DNA of 64,000 nt from Flagellimonas sp. HMM57. GTDB lineage: Bacteria; Bacteroidota; Bacteroidia; Flavobacteriales; Flavobacteriaceae. The stretch spans positions 3,215,001-3,279,000 of the forward strand of contig NZ_CP090004.1 of NCBI RefSeq assembly GCF_021390175.1, written 5' to 3'. Made by a program: the position numbers and the translations under genes. This document shows positions 1-9,607 of the stretch, piece by piece. Within the stretch, counting starts at the first letter, position 1; each line of letters opens with the position of its first letter. A model generated the notes under the pieces. The model searched no databases, was not told the DNA's origin, and worked only from the letters and a program-made list of their open reading frames with translations.

Positions 1-93
1 ATTGATACTAAGAACCGAAGACTATATATTTCCCAAAACGGAAATGGTAAACCAGCTTCTTTACGCTATATTGATTTGCCAGAAAAAAAGTAG
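1..93 (+). CDS. C-terminal tail of a protein cut by the window start
   Basis: An open frame enters from the left edge and stops at TAG 91-93, giving 30 residues ending in YIDLPEKK. No motif is recognisable in so short a piece, so no function is given. Codon use is normal for the region, and a strong terminator lies about 210 bp downstream. It could be a chance open frame. Confidence 0.45.
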   Translation: MDTKNRRLYISQNGNGKPASLRYIDLPEKK

Positions 94-305
94 TCATAAC
101 GATGGTTTGATAGAAACCTTGAGCTTTTTGGCCTACAAGATGTAATCAATTGTAAAACTACCTTTTCTAGCTCCTGTAAAAGTACCTCATCATTATTTAG
201 TTGGTTATAGTATATCTGGAAGCTTGCCCTTGGGTTGACCTAATACTTTTATATTTTGAATAACAAAACTTCTGGATTAAACAGATTTAAAACTGTTTGT
301 TGCCG

Positions 306-350
306 ATCCTCTAAACAAATCTTTGGATTTGTTTAGAGGATTTTTTGTTT
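306..350 (+). terminator. Rho-independent terminator
   Basis: Perfect stem of 16 bp (306-321 with 326-341, core CCTCTAAACAAATC), loop TTTG, followed by a T-rich tail. The tail is on the + strand, so it probably ends transcription of the gene that stops at 93. Confidence 0.7.
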
Positions 351-676
351 CATTCACTGTTAAAATTAATTGAAAGTTACGGTTACACTTTTTAAATATC
401 GATCCAGAAGGCCCATCCGTGAATGCAAATGGCCCATCCATCAGTTTAGGTCCTATAAAAGCAAAATTCAATAGTATGTTTACACCGAGTTAGTAGTCAA
501 GTTGAATGACGTGATTATAAATCTTTTAAGAATAGATTTGGTTTGGATATTTTAGATCAATTTGTTTAGAAGATTTACGTTGCACCAAGGGGTTATGAGG
601 TTGAGCTCCTTGGTTGTAACGGTTTTAAAATTTAATTGTATAACAAGCTCATTTACTTAACCTACCTGCTTAGATA

Positions 677-710
677 AAAGGGTCATTTATAATGGCTCTT
701 TTTCTTTTTC
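677..710 (+). terminator. Terminator-like hairpin upstream of trxB
   Basis: Ten-bp stem with two G-T pairs (677-686 with 692-701), loop TTATA, then a T-rich run to 710. The stretch between 94 and the trxB promoter otherwise shows no convincing gene. Confidence 0.45.
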
Positions 711-791
711 AACTTAGGAAAGTTTATAATCTTTCACAAAGATCTTGTTGACAAATTGAGAATAGCATGGTGAATAAATCAACTGTTTACA

Positions 792-825
792 TTTTGTAAG
801 GTTCTATGCAAAAAACCTACTTTTG
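792..825 (+). promoter_or_regulatory. trxB promoter (Bacteroidota type)
   Basis: TTTTG at 792-796, a 21-bp spacer, then TACTTTTG at 818-825. This is an exact match to the Bacteroidota -7 consensus TAnnTTTG at a normal distance from the -33 TTG. The start codon follows 29 bp later, and no Shine-Dalgarno sequence is visible. Confidence 0.7.
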
Positions 826-854
826 TAAAAGTAATTTATAGCACAAACTATCTT

Positions 855-1829
855 ATGTCCGAACAAATAGAAAGAATAAAAACACTGATTATTGGATCCG
901 GCCCAGCAGGATACACTGCGGCAATCTATGCCTCTAGAGCAGATTTAAAACCTGTAATGTATACAGGAATGGAACCTGGGGGGCAATTAACAACAACAAC
1001 AGAAGTGGATAATTTTCCTGGATATCCTGATGGTATCGATGGTCCAACAATGATGGTTCAGTTGCAGAAACAAGCTGAAAGATTTGGGACAGAGGTACGG
1101 ATAGGAATGGTTACTTCAGTCGATTTTAGCGATGAAGTTGGCGGAATACATAAAGTAACTGTGGATAATAATCAGGTTATAGAGGCAGAAAGCATTATAA
1201 TTTCTACAGGTGCTTCTGCGAAATATTTAAATATCCCAAGTGAACAACGTTTACGGGGAGGTGGTGTCTCCGCTTGTGCTGTTTGCGACGGATTCTTTTA
1301 TAAAGGCCAAGAAGTCGCTATTGTTGGGGCTGGGGATACTGCTGCGGAGGAAGCTTCTTATTTGGCAAACATTTGTAAAAAGGTGACCATGTTGGTGAGA
1401 AAGGATTATATGCGAGCTTCCAAGGCGATGCAACATCGTGTCAACAGTTTAGAGAATATAGAGGTCAGATATAACACAGAGGTTGATGAAGTGTTGGGCG
1501 AACAAGTGGTAGAAGGCCTTAGAATGGTCAATAATGTAACTGGGGAAAAAGAAGATATTGCTATTACAGGGCTTTTTATAGCAATAGGACACAAACCCAA
1601 TACGGATATCTTCAAGGGTCAATTAGATATGGACGAAACAGGTTATATAATTACTGAAGGAAAGTCCACAAAAACAAATAAACCTGGAGTCTTCGCCAGC
1701 GGAGATGTACAAGATAAGGAGTACAGGCAAGCAGTAACCGCTGCCGGAACAGGATGCATGGCCGCTTTGGATGCAGAACGTTATTTGGCTTCTGTTGGGT
1801 CAACAGAAGAAGTGACGGCCAATTCATAG
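855..1829 (+). CDS. trxB: Thioredoxin-disulfide reductase
   Basis: Cytoplasmic flavoenzyme that passes electrons from NADPH through FAD and a disulfide to thioredoxin. The 324 residues are the usual length. The FAD-binding motif GSGPAG is at residues 14-19, the redox pair CAVC at 141-144, and the NADPH-binding motif GAGDTA shortly after. A C-terminal GDV motif typical of the family is also present. The gene stands alone behind its own promoter and is followed by a terminator, so it is probably monocistronic. Confidence 0.97.
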   Translation: MSEQIERIKTLIIGSGPAGYTAAIYASRADLKPVMYTGMEPGGQLTTTTEVDNFPGYPDGIDGPTMMVQLQKQAERFGTEVRIGMVTSVDFSDEVGGIHKVTVDNNQVIEAESIIISTGASAKYLNIPSEQRLRGGGVSACAVCDGFFYKGQEVAIVGAGDTAAEEASYLANICKKVTMLVRKDYMRASKAMQHRVNSLENIEVRYNTEVDEVLGEQVVEGLRMVNNVTGEKEDIAITGLFIAIGHKPNTDIFKGQLDMDETGYIITEGKSTKTNKPGVFASGDVQDKEYRQAVTAAGTGCMAALDAERYLASVGSTEEVTANS

Positions 1830-1884
1830 AAGTTGGGTAGAAGATGTTCTCCTATTATAATAGGTATAACTAAAGAACAATAAA

Positions 1885-1928
1885 AAAGCAATCCATAGAC
1901 TGATTTCAATTCAGGAATGGATTGCTTT
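1885..1928. terminator. Bidirectional terminator between trxB and the 1949 gene
   Basis: Perfect 12-bp inverted repeat AAAGCAATCCAT (1885-1896) / ATGGATTGCTTT (1917-1928) with A- and T-rich flanks. It lies between two convergent genes and can serve both. Confidence 0.75.
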
Positions 1929-1948
1929 ATGCTTTATAATGGATTTTT

Positions 1949-2395
1949 TTAATCGATGCGCTTATAATTTTCTGAAGAGGTTCTGTTGCCCTCATCATCT
2001 ACTGTAATCTGACTAAAAAAGTCTTTTTCCAGTTTAAGTTCAAACGTGAAATTCCGCATGGTGTCCAGTGCTTTCATCATAGCGTCATCACCGTATTCAA
2101 TGACTTCTATGAGCGAGTCTTTGGTTATTTTATAGGAACCGTAGCCAAATCTTCCATGTGGTTCATCGGGGACGTAGCGTGTCCACATTATTTTCCCCTT
2201 GGAGTACATTTTTACCTGTCTGTAACCATCAGATTTTTCGATGGTATCAGAGATATCCTGCCCGTCATAACTATAGAAACTTTGAAGCTCCCATGTTCCT
2301 TCGATAGATTTTGTAGGTTGAGGTTTAGGCGATGTAAATTCTGTGGCAGAAATTAAAATTAACATCAATAAAACCAATCCTAGTAGTTTTTTCAT
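1949..2395 (-). CDS. Secreted lipocalin-like hypothetical protein
   Basis: A 148-residue protein with an N-terminal hydrophobic signal segment (about residues 3-18) and no lipobox cysteine. The mature part starts near SIEGTWELQSF, the pattern seen at the first strand of small lipocalin-like domains common in Bacteroidota. Alternating hydrophobic strands continue to the C-terminus. The ligand is unknown. It is convergent with trxB and shares its terminator. The lipocalin-like assignment rests on the GTWEL motif and strand pattern only. Confidence 0.75.
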   Translation of the reverse strand: MKKLLGLVLLMLILISATEFTSPKPQPTKSIEGTWELQSFYSYDGQDISDTIEKSDGYRQVKMYSKGKIMWTRYVPDEPHGRFGYGSYKITKDSLIEVIEYGDDAMMKALDTMRNFTFELKLEKDFFSQITVDDEGNRTSSENYKRID

Positions 2396-2791
2396 ACCCG
2401 TTACTTTTAAGATTAGTAATAATCAACCCTTTAATTTACAAATAATTATGATCAAAACTGGGTTTAATTCAAAAAAGTGGCATGTTAAATATGAAATTCA
2501 TAAAACCTATTTTTTTATGGCTATATACAATGCTTACCGATTACCTTGGCCGTCAAAAAACAGCATTATGTGCAGTTAATTGCAAGAAAATGACTTGAAA
2601 AAGATTTTAAACTATATTTTGCAAGATTAAATAGCTTTTTGTAGGAAAATGGATGATAAAAAAGGAAATAATGAGTGTTTTTTCTATAAAACCGTAAATA
2701 ATTGTATATATCTGCAACATTTTAAGATAAAATTGTTTGATTATTAACATTTTTTATACACTTTTAACCACCACTTTTAAATAACTAACTT
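2396..2791. other. Intergenic region upstream of the susC-like gene
   Basis: AT-rich 396 bp between divergent genes. No gene is convincing. A weak promoter candidate for the SusC-like gene is TTG 2702-2704 with TAAAATTG 2728-2735 (one mismatch to TAnnTTTG). No riboswitch-like structure was recognised. Confidence 0.4.
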
Positions 2792-5700
2792 ATGATTAAA
2801 GCATTTTTAACCTTTTTTACTTTATTAATAACTATGCTAAGTTTTGGTCAGACCATTACTGGAAGTGTAGTTGATGAATCAGGAGCTCCTCTGCCCGGTG
2901 TGTCTATTGTAGTACTCGAAACAAATAATGGAACTACGACCGATTTTGATGGAAACTATTCCATATCCGCTTCAGAAGGCAATACTTTAAGGTTTATATA
3001 CCTTGCAATGATATCGCAGGATATTTTGGTAAGCTCAAATTCGGTAATTGATATTATACTTCAAGAAGATACCCAGCAATTGAACGAGGTAGTTGTTACT
3101 GCACTCGGTATCAAAAAAGCGAAACGTTCTGTAGGATATGCTGTTCAAGAAATAGGGAGCGATCAATTGGTAAGAAATAATGATGGAGATGTCTTAAGTT
3201 CCATACAAGGAAAAGTAGCTGGTGTAAATATTAATGCTACAAGTGGTGCTGCAGGTGCAGGATCCAGTATTATTATAAGAGGTATTACTTCGCTGAATCC
3301 AGACGCTAACAATCAACCATTATTTGTTGTTGACGGGATTCCTATCAGTAATGAGGCTCCTGCAGGTAATGTATTGCCAAGTACTGGTTCTAATTCCCCA
3401 AGTTCTTCTGAACAATTTTCATTTTCCAACAGAGGGGCGGATTTAAATCCAAATGATATAGAAAGTGTATCTATTCTTAAAGGGCCAGCAGCGACAGCTC
3501 TATATGGTCTAAGAGCTGCAAATGGCGTTGTGGTTATTACTACAAAAAGAGGTGAAAGTGGAGAAATGAAGTTCAACTACAGGGGTTCTGTTGGATGGAA
3601 CGAGGTAAATAAAACCCCAGATGTACAGACAAGATGGCGAGAAGGAAGAGGTGGCGAAATCGTATCGATACCAAATGACAATGCACCTGATGGGTTTGAT
3701 TATGCAGATGATAGAAGCTTCGGATTTTGGACTTTAGGACCTGAATATGGACCGAATGACCGTAATTTTGATAACTTCAAAAACTTTTTTAACAAAGGTT
3801 TTACTTCCAATAATTCGTTTAACCTTAGTGGTGGAGGGGAAGATTATACGTATTTTGGTTCTATATCGAGATCCGATGATGAAGGTATTGTTCCAAACAC
3901 TTTTTTTGATAGGACTACACTTAAACTTTCAGGTAAAATAAACGTTACAGATAAATTCTCTGTAGAACCTTCTTTTTCATACATCGTTTCAGACGGTAGA
4001 CTGCCCAACGGAGGTGACAAGTCCATTATGAGTTCTTTATCTTTTTGGACACCAACCATAGATGTAAATGATTATTTGTTACCTAATGGCAATGAACGAA
4101 ACTATACGGCTGGTATTGTTGATAATCCAAGGTACTTTGCAGAAGTGAGCTATCTGGATAGTAGGGTGGATAGGATCTTAGCTAATACCAGACTTAATTA
4201 CAAGTTCAATGATTGGGCTACTGTACAATATCAGCTAGGAATTGATAATTACCACGATTCTAGAAATCGTTTTGTTCCACCGGATATTGACCCAGGTTCT
4301 GCCAATGGCGGCTTTATAGTTAATGAAGGAATAAATTATAATGAGATAACATCAAACTTATTCTTAACACTCTCTCATGATTTTGGTGAGGACTTCTCAA
4401 GTTCATTATTGGTAGGTAACCAAATAACCGATATTGAGACAAGAAGATTAACCAATAGGGCAGAGGGACTAGATCCGGATAATCTAAACAGTTTTGATCA
4501 AGCTACCAATTTCTTTAACGACATTGGAGGAACAAAGCAACGAATAATAGGTCTTTTTGGAGATTTGAGACTGGAATATAAAAACACCTTGTTTTTAAAT
4601 ATTACAGGTAGAAATGATTGGTCATCTACACTGCCCAAGGATAATAGAAGTTTTTTCTATCCTTCTTTTAATTTAAGTTATGTTTTATCGCAGACATTGC
4701 AAGACAATGATGCGCTTCCAAGTTTTTTGACCTATGCTAAACTGCGTGCATCTTATGCTGAGGTAGGTAAGGATGCTCCCCCGTTTGTAGGTGTCTATTA
4801 CGATCAACCGCTTAATTTTCCATTTGGTAATGTTGATGGTCGTTCACGTGATATCGAAGGTGGTTCAGATGCACTAAGACCAGAAAGGACTTCCTCAATA
4901 GAGTTTGGTGGGGAATTCAAGTTTTTTAATAACCGTCTGGGAATGGATTTGGCCTATTATAAACAGAATAGTAAAGATCAGATTCTTCCTGTTCCAGTTG
5001 CACAAACATCAGGGTTTGACACCTATGTTTTAAATGCCGGTGAAATCGAGAATATTGGTTATGAAGCCTTAATAAATATTGTTCCCATAAAAACTGCTGA
5101 TTTCTCTTGGGATATAACACTTAACTGGACAAAAGTAGAAGCCGAAGTACTTTCGCTTCCAGATGGTATTGATGAAATTATATTTGCGGATAGCGGTTTT
5201 GCAGGTGTAATTTCAAAACTGGAAGTAGGCGGTGCTCCGGGCGATTTATTTGGTTACGTTTGGGAAAGAGATGCAAATGGTAATCGTATCATTGGAGAGG
5301 ATGGGTTACCGAACATAGTTGCGGACAGTCCTTCAGATCGAGTCAAAGTTGGTAATGCGCTTCCAGATTGGTTGGGTAGTATTGGAAGCACATTTAGATA
5401 CAAGAACTTAGCACTATCTTTTTTACTTGAAAGAAAAGAAGGTGGAGAAGCTTATGATTCAGGACAGCGTAATGGGATAAGAAATGGTATTCTAAAGATA
5501 ACAGAAGTTAGAGATGAAGAAGTAATTTTGGATGGTGTATTAGAGAGCGGAGAACCAAATAACATACCCGTCCTTATTACAGAAAACTACTATAGAGATT
5601 CAGGTGCTTATAATCGTGCTTCTGAAATACTTATACAGGATACTTCTTGGTGGAGGTTACGAAATGTGACCCTGTCTTATGATTTACCTAGCAAACTGCT

Positions 5701-5887
5701 TCAAAATACTGTTTTTGACGCAGTATCATTCAGCTTTACGGGTACAAATTTATGGTTGGACACACCATTTAGGGGTTATGACCCGGAAGGTAGTCAATTT
5801 AGTGCAGGCACTAATGCATTTGGTTTTACCGGTCTTAACATACCGAACACAAAAACATACCTTTTTGGTTTAAACTTAAATTTCTAA
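2792..5887 (+). CDS. SusC/RagA-family TonB-linked outer membrane protein
   Basis: Outer membrane TonB-dependent transporter of 1031 residues, a normal size for SusC. It has a signal peptide ending at SFGQ (about residue 20), a carboxypeptidase-regulatory-like domain (about 22-105), the SusC linker region with LNEVVVTALG, a plug domain (about 115-255, ending in GANGVVVITTKRG-like sequence), and a 22-strand beta-barrel to the terminal aromatic residue. It is followed 3 bp later by its SusD partner. The substrate cannot be read from context because no glycoside hydrolase or sulfatase is adjacent. Confidence 0.95.
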   Translation: MIKAFLTFFTLLITMLSFGQTITGSVVDESGAPLPGVSIVVLETNNGTTTDFDGNYSISASEGNTLRFIYLAMISQDILVSSNSVIDIILQEDTQQLNEVVVTALGIKKAKRSVGYAVQEIGSDQLVRNNDGDVLSSIQGKVAGVNINATSGAAGAGSSIIIRGITSLNPDANNQPLFVVDGIPISNEAPAGNVLPSTGSNSPSSSEQFSFSNRGADLNPNDIESVSILKGPAATALYGLRAANGVVVITTKRGESGEMKFNYRGSVGWNEVNKTPDVQTRWREGRGGEIVSIPNDNAPDGFDYADDRSFGFWTLGPEYGPNDRNFDNFKNFFNKGFTSNNSFNLSGGGEDYTYFGSISRSDDEGIVPNTFFDRTTLKLSGKINVTDKFSVEPSFSYIVSDGRLPNGGDKSIMSSLSFWTPTIDVNDYLLPNGNERNYTAGIVDNPRYFAEVSYLDSRVDRILANTRLNYKFNDWATVQYQLGIDNYHDSRNRFVPPDIDPGSANGGFIVNEGINYNEITSNLFLTLSHDFGEDFSSSLLVGNQITDIETRRLTNRAEGLDPDNLNSFDQATNFFNDIGGTKQRIIGLFGDLRLEYKNTLFLNITGRNDWSSTLPKDNRSFFYPSFNLSYVLSQTLQDNDALPSFLTYAKLRASYAEVGKDAPPFVGVYYDQPLNFPFGNVDGRSRDIEGGSDALRPERTSSIEFGGEFKFFNNRLGMDLAYYKQNSKDQILPVPVAQTSGFDTYVLNAGEIENIGYEALINIVPIKTADFSWDITLNWTKVEAEVLSLPDGIDEIIFADSGFAGVISKLEVGGAPGDLFGYVWERDANGNRIIGEDGLPNIVADSPSDRVKVGNALPDWLGSIGSTFRYKNLALSFLLERKEGGEAYDSGQRNGIRNGILKITEVRDEEVILDGVLESGEPNNIPVLITENYYRDSGAYNRASEILIQDTSWWRLRNVTLSYDLPSKLLQNTVFDAVSFSFTGTNLWLDTPFRGYDPEGSQFSAGTNAFGFTGLNIPNTKTYLFGLNLNF

Positions 5888-5890
5888 ACA

Positions 5891-7399
5891 ATGAAAGCGA
5901 TAGTAAATAATATATTGGGTCTATTGGTGATTACTTTATTTTTGGGATGTGATGATTACTTAGATGTAAATGTAGATCCAAACAAAGAAGGTTTAGATAC
6001 GCTTATACCAGCAGATCTTTTAACTACATCGATTTTTTATACATCTTCTGCACATTATAATGTAGCTGTGGGCGTATGTCAATATTCACAACAATTAGCC
6101 TCGTACTTTGAGCCTGGTACTGATACACAAGAGGAAATACAGTTAACTGACGCATGGAGGGCAATTTATTTAGAAGCACTGGCAGATATAGCTACTTTAG
6201 CGGATGTAGCCGAAAGGGAGAGTGCAACAAGTTATTTGGGCATATCCAAAATTCTCAAAGCAACAAATATTGGTCTGGCAACAGACCAATGGGGAGATGT
6301 TCCAGTTACTACAGCAACACTGGGAGAGGAAAATTTCAAACCTTCTTTTGATGCACAAGAGGCGGTTTATACAGAAATCAATACGTTGTTGGATGATGCC
6401 ATTATCTTATTGGGGCAGACAGATAGCTCTGGCTTTACCATAGGAGAGGATGACATCATTTATGGTGGGGATACAGCTAAATGGATTAAAACTGCATATT
6501 TTTTAAAGGCCAAGTATGCTATTCATTTGACCGAAGTAGATCAAAATGCTGCAATAGCCGGTGTACTTGCTAATATAGAAAATGCCTTTACTTCTAATGA
6601 TGATGATTTTCAGCTCATCTATAATTCCAGAAACTTTAACCTTTGGAACTCAGAGGTGGTTTTACCAAATAACACGGGAAATTTCTCAGTGTTACTTTCA
6701 GATCAACTTGTAAGTCTAATGGATGGTACATCATTTCCTTTTTCAAGTATTGAATTAGACCCAAGATTACCAGAGATAACCACAATTGGTGAAGATGACA
6801 CAGAATTTTTAGGAGCCATTAACGGTACTGGAGGATTTAATGTATTTGTAGAAGCTGGTAGTGATTCCAACATAGGTGCAAATACGAATTTGGGTGCTGA
6901 TAATTTTTACTCATCACAATCCGCTCCTATTATTTTGGGCAGTTATTCAGAATTGAAATTTATTGAGGCTGAGGCATTGTTTCTTCAAGATGGTGGTACA
7001 CCTACCTCAATTGGTGCCACCCAACAAGCATATGATGCATACCTTGAGGGAATTAACGCTAATATGACAAAATTGGGAATTCCTACTGGGGAAGCTTCGG
7101 CTTATCTCTCGGATGTTTCCGTTGCAGTCGGGGCCGAAAATTTGACTATGGCTTTAATAATGCGAGAAAAATTCATAGCTACTTTCCTAAATCCAGAATC
7201 CTTTGTGGATTTAAGAAGATACGATTTTGACCCTAATGTATTTGTTGGTCTTGAATTGCCTTTTGGACATAATCCAATTTTGAATGGGGAATGGGTGAGA
7301 AGAGTTCAATATCCAGCTAGTGAGCAAACTAGAAATGGTGATCAGGTAGAAATAGTTGTAAAAGAAATAAGCGAAGGAGTTTGGTGGGATAGAGATTAA
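5891..7399 (+). CDS. SusD/RagB-family nutrient-binding lipoprotein
   Basis: Surface lipoprotein that caps the SusC channel and binds substrate. The 502 residues begin with a lipoprotein signal with the lipobox LFLGC. The DDYLDVNVDPNK sequence directly after it is the hallmark of the SusD-like group 2 family. The gene starts 3 bp after the SusC-like stop, so the two are one operon. The remaining helical SusD fold contains the usual conserved late LRRYD-type segment (DLRRYDF). The substrate is unknown. Confidence 0.93.
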   Translation: MKAIVNNILGLLVITLFLGCDDYLDVNVDPNKEGLDTLIPADLLTTSIFYTSSAHYNVAVGVCQYSQQLASYFEPGTDTQEEIQLTDAWRAIYLEALADIATLADVAERESATSYLGISKILKATNIGLATDQWGDVPVTTATLGEENFKPSFDAQEAVYTEINTLLDDAIILLGQTDSSGFTIGEDDIIYGGDTAKWIKTAYFLKAKYAIHLTEVDQNAAIAGVLANIENAFTSNDDDFQLIYNSRNFNLWNSEVVLPNNTGNFSVLLSDQLVSLMDGTSFPFSSIELDPRLPEITTIGEDDTEFLGAINGTGGFNVFVEAGSDSNIGANTNLGADNFYSSQSAPIILGSYSELKFIEAEALFLQDGGTPTSIGATQQAYDAYLEGINANMTKLGIPTGEASAYLSDVSVAVGAENLTMALIMREKFIATFLNPESFVDLRRYDFDPNVFVGLELPFGHNPILNGEWVRRVQYPASEQTRNGDQVEIVVKEISEGVWWDRD

Positions 7400-7411
7400 G
7401 TTATTAGTTAA

Positions 7412-8470
7412 TTAGTTCTCAGAGAGGGTATTCAAATGTCCAACCAGGCATTGGATATCCTCTTTTTTATGTGCTGCACTTATGATGATTCTGCTCAATA
7501 ACTTTGAATCTTCATCTGGGTACCTGAAGTTGGTAATAAGGATATGGTTTTTCTCAAGATGACTCGATAATGCTTCATTTACAAAACCAAACGAAGGATG
7601 TTTTGGCATATATTGAAATCTGTTCAATCCCTTGATCTTATCAATAAAAAGTTCAATATTGTTTTTTAAGGTAACTCTCTTTTGCGCATAAATTGCTTCA
7701 CTGTCCAAAAATGTAGCCAGACCTACAGGAGCTGCGGGACTGGCACCTCCAAAAAAAGCTGTTTTTTGTAATGCCTTGATTCTTTTCTCAAATCCAAAAA
7801 CTGCTCCACCCTGCACGCCATACCCTTTCCCTAACGAACAACAAACAATCAGTTCTTTGGGCTTAAAGCTTTTTAACTTCTGGTAAACGCCACCGCCATT
7901 TTTCCCGACAATTCCAATACCGTGCGAATCATCTGCCACCAGTATAATATCTTCAAGAGGTAACAATTGCAAGCCTTCAAAGTTTGGATAGTTCATACCT
8001 GAAAAATCAATCGAATCCAAAAAAACAACGGGAACTGATTCTTTGTCCAAACTTAACTGTGCCCGAAGTGCTGTATTGAGCGCAGCAAAAGTATCGTACG
8101 TTTTAATCTTGTGTTGATACAATGCGGAATGCGTACTGGGCGCATAGAAGAAGGGATGTTTTGCGTGGCTTAAGAATTGTGAGACCAGTTGCCCCGCCAA
8201 ATAACCGGAAGATAATGTAATGCAAGCTTCGCTACCGACCAGTTCTGCCAAATGGTTTTCTGCTTTTTCAAATATAGAAATTTGAACATTGGATTTTCGG
8301 GAAGCACCATAATTGGTGCCGAAAATTCTGGTGTTTTTGATAAAAGTGTCTTGAAAAGTTGCATCTGTTTGTAAACCTAGATACGAAGTGCCCCCAAAAT
8401 ATAGGTATTCTTTGCTTTTAATGGTGACCGTTCTGCCGGGGAAGGAATCTATCCAATATTTCATTGCCAT
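7412..8470 (-). CDS. BioF-like PLP-dependent aminotransferase (class I/II fold)
   Basis: A 352-residue PLP enzyme of the alpha-oxoamine synthase type. It has an N-terminal LYFGGTSYLGL segment, the cofactor-binding VADDSHGIG (compare DDAHG in BioF), and the lysine in SLGKGYG that should form the Schiff base. Its start overlaps the end of the dipeptide epimerase by 10 bp, so the two are translated together. It is not necessarily a biotin enzyme, because no other bio genes are nearby. The partner suggests a role in peptidoglycan peptide or amino acid metabolism. Start: MAMKYW, with M3 as an alternative. Confidence 0.85.
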   Translation of the reverse strand: MAMKYWIDSFPGRTVTIKSKEYLYFGGTSYLGLQTDATFQDTFIKNTRIFGTNYGASRKSNVQISIFEKAENHLAELVGSEACITLSSGYLAGQLVSQFLSHAKHPFFYAPSTHSALYQHKIKTYDTFAALNTALRAQLSLDKESVPVVFLDSIDFSGMNYPNFEGLQLLPLEDIILVADDSHGIGIVGKNGGGVYQKLKSFKPKELIVCCSLGKGYGVQGGAVFGFEKRIKALQKTAFFGGASPAAPVGLATFLDSEAIYAQKRVTLKNNIELFIDKIKGLNRFQYMPKHPSFGFVNEALSSHLEKNHILITNFRYPDEDSKLLSRIIISAAHKKEDIQCLVGHLNTLSEN

Positions 8471-9474
8471 AAGGTTACGCCACTTCCGGCAATATCAGGG
8501 AATTTTACAGCTCCATCCGTTAAAATTTCAACACCCCCGGCAATATCTTCCTTTAACAACATGGCACCATCCATATCCACATAATCCAATTGTGGCAATA
8601 ACTGGGCAATTGCAGAGATGCCAACGGTTGATTCCGTCATACAACCCACCATGACTTTAAGCCCCATTTCCTTTCCTTTTTTTATCATACGTAGGGCAGG
8701 GGTGAGGCCACCGCATTTGGTTAGTTTTATATTGATTCCGTTAAAATGTAACCCACATTTCTCAACATCGGTCTCCACAATACAACTTTCATCTGCAACA
8801 ACAGGGAGCACGCTATGGTGCAATACGCTTTCCATTCCGCTCCAATCATCTGCCTTAAGAGGTTGTTCCAAAAATTCTACGCCTAAATCTTTTAGCAAAG
8901 GGGCATTGTATATGGTTTCTTCTGCGGTCCAGGCACAGTTCGCATCAATCCTAAAAATAGCATCGGTATGTTTTCGCAGTTCCCTAACGATAGCTACATC
9001 ATCATTTGTACCTAATTTTATTTTATAGATGGGCCAAGGGGTTTCTTGCATTTTGGAAACCATTTTAGCTATAGAAGCTATACCTATGGTATAATTGGTT
9101 GTGGGATACGTATTGGTAGTTGTTCCCCAAATCTGATGAAGAGGCTTGTTCTGTATTTTTCCATATAAATCGTATGCTGCCAAATCGAGAGCACATATGG
9201 CAAAATTTGTCAATCCCTTTTCTACTAAAAATTGATGTAAAACCTCAGGAGTGGTAAAGCTAAACGATTCCAATTCATCTTTTATAGCCGCGATTTCTGC
9301 CATCATACTTTCGACTGTAATTTTATAGTAGGGATTGGAAGTTGCCTCTCCATAGCCTGTTTTACCACCAAGCTCAAGCGCCACTATCAAAGAGTCTTGA
9401 AAATCGTGTGATTCCCGTGAAATGCTAAAGGTATGCTTGAGTGGTAACGTATATTTTTTTAAGCTGATTTTCAT
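8461..9474 (-). CDS. Dipeptide epimerase (L-Ala-D/L-Glu epimerase family)
   Basis: Enolase-superfamily enzyme expected to epimerise L-Ala-D-Glu or related dipeptides during murein peptide recycling. The 337 residues carry the lysine pair in YKIKLG, metal ligands in RIDANC, LEQPL and VADES, the second catalytic lysine in INIKLTKCGG, and the DMDGAM motif whose two aspartates bind the dipeptide amino group. That motif separates dipeptide epimerases from muconate cycloisomerases. First gene of a two-gene operon with the BioF-like enzyme. Confidence 0.92.
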   Translation of the reverse strand: MKISLKKYTLPLKHTFSISRESHDFQDSLIVALELGGKTGYGEATSNPYYKITVESMMAEIAAIKDELESFSFTTPEVLHQFLVEKGLTNFAICALDLAAYDLYGKIQNKPLHQIWGTTTNTYPTTNYTIGIASIAKMVSKMQETPWPIYKIKLGTNDDVAIVRELRKHTDAIFRIDANCAWTAEETIYNAPLLKDLGVEFLEQPLKADDWSGMESVLHHSVLPVVADESCIVETDVEKCGLHFNGINIKLTKCGGLTPALRMIKKGKEMGLKVMVGCMTESTVGISAIAQLLPQLDYVDMDGAMLLKEDIAGGVEILTDGAVKFPDIAGSGVTLWQ

Positions 9475-9524
9475 CGAAAAAATGGTTTATACTAATATAG
9501 ATAAACCTGCAAGACTAATAAACG

Positions 9525-9560
9525 AAAACCCTTATTCTTATTGGTAGAATCAGGGTTTTT
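9525..9560 (-). terminator. Terminator at the end of the padR-pspC-head-GIN operon
   Basis: Inverted repeat AAAACCCT (9525-9532) / AGGGTTTT (9552-9559), extended inwards by a partly paired ATTCT/AGAAT. Read on the minus strand it is followed by a T-rich stretch. Confidence 0.6.
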
Positions 9561-9607
9561 AATGTTAATATTTTGTAGATATGTTTTAATTCCTACATAT
9601 ATTGGCG

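Noticed and set aside
277..471. Open frame of 64 codons on the minus strand upstream of trxB
   Set aside because: It covers the perfect terminator stem at 306-341, and the predicted protein has no recognisable pattern.
2343..2579. Open frame of 78 codons on the + strand
   Set aside because: It overlaps the start of the 1949 gene and reads through its AT-rich upstream region, with no domain or signal.
2396..2791. Riboswitch upstream of the SusC-like gene
   Set aside because: No conserved cobalamin, TPP or other riboswitch core sequence could be recognised.
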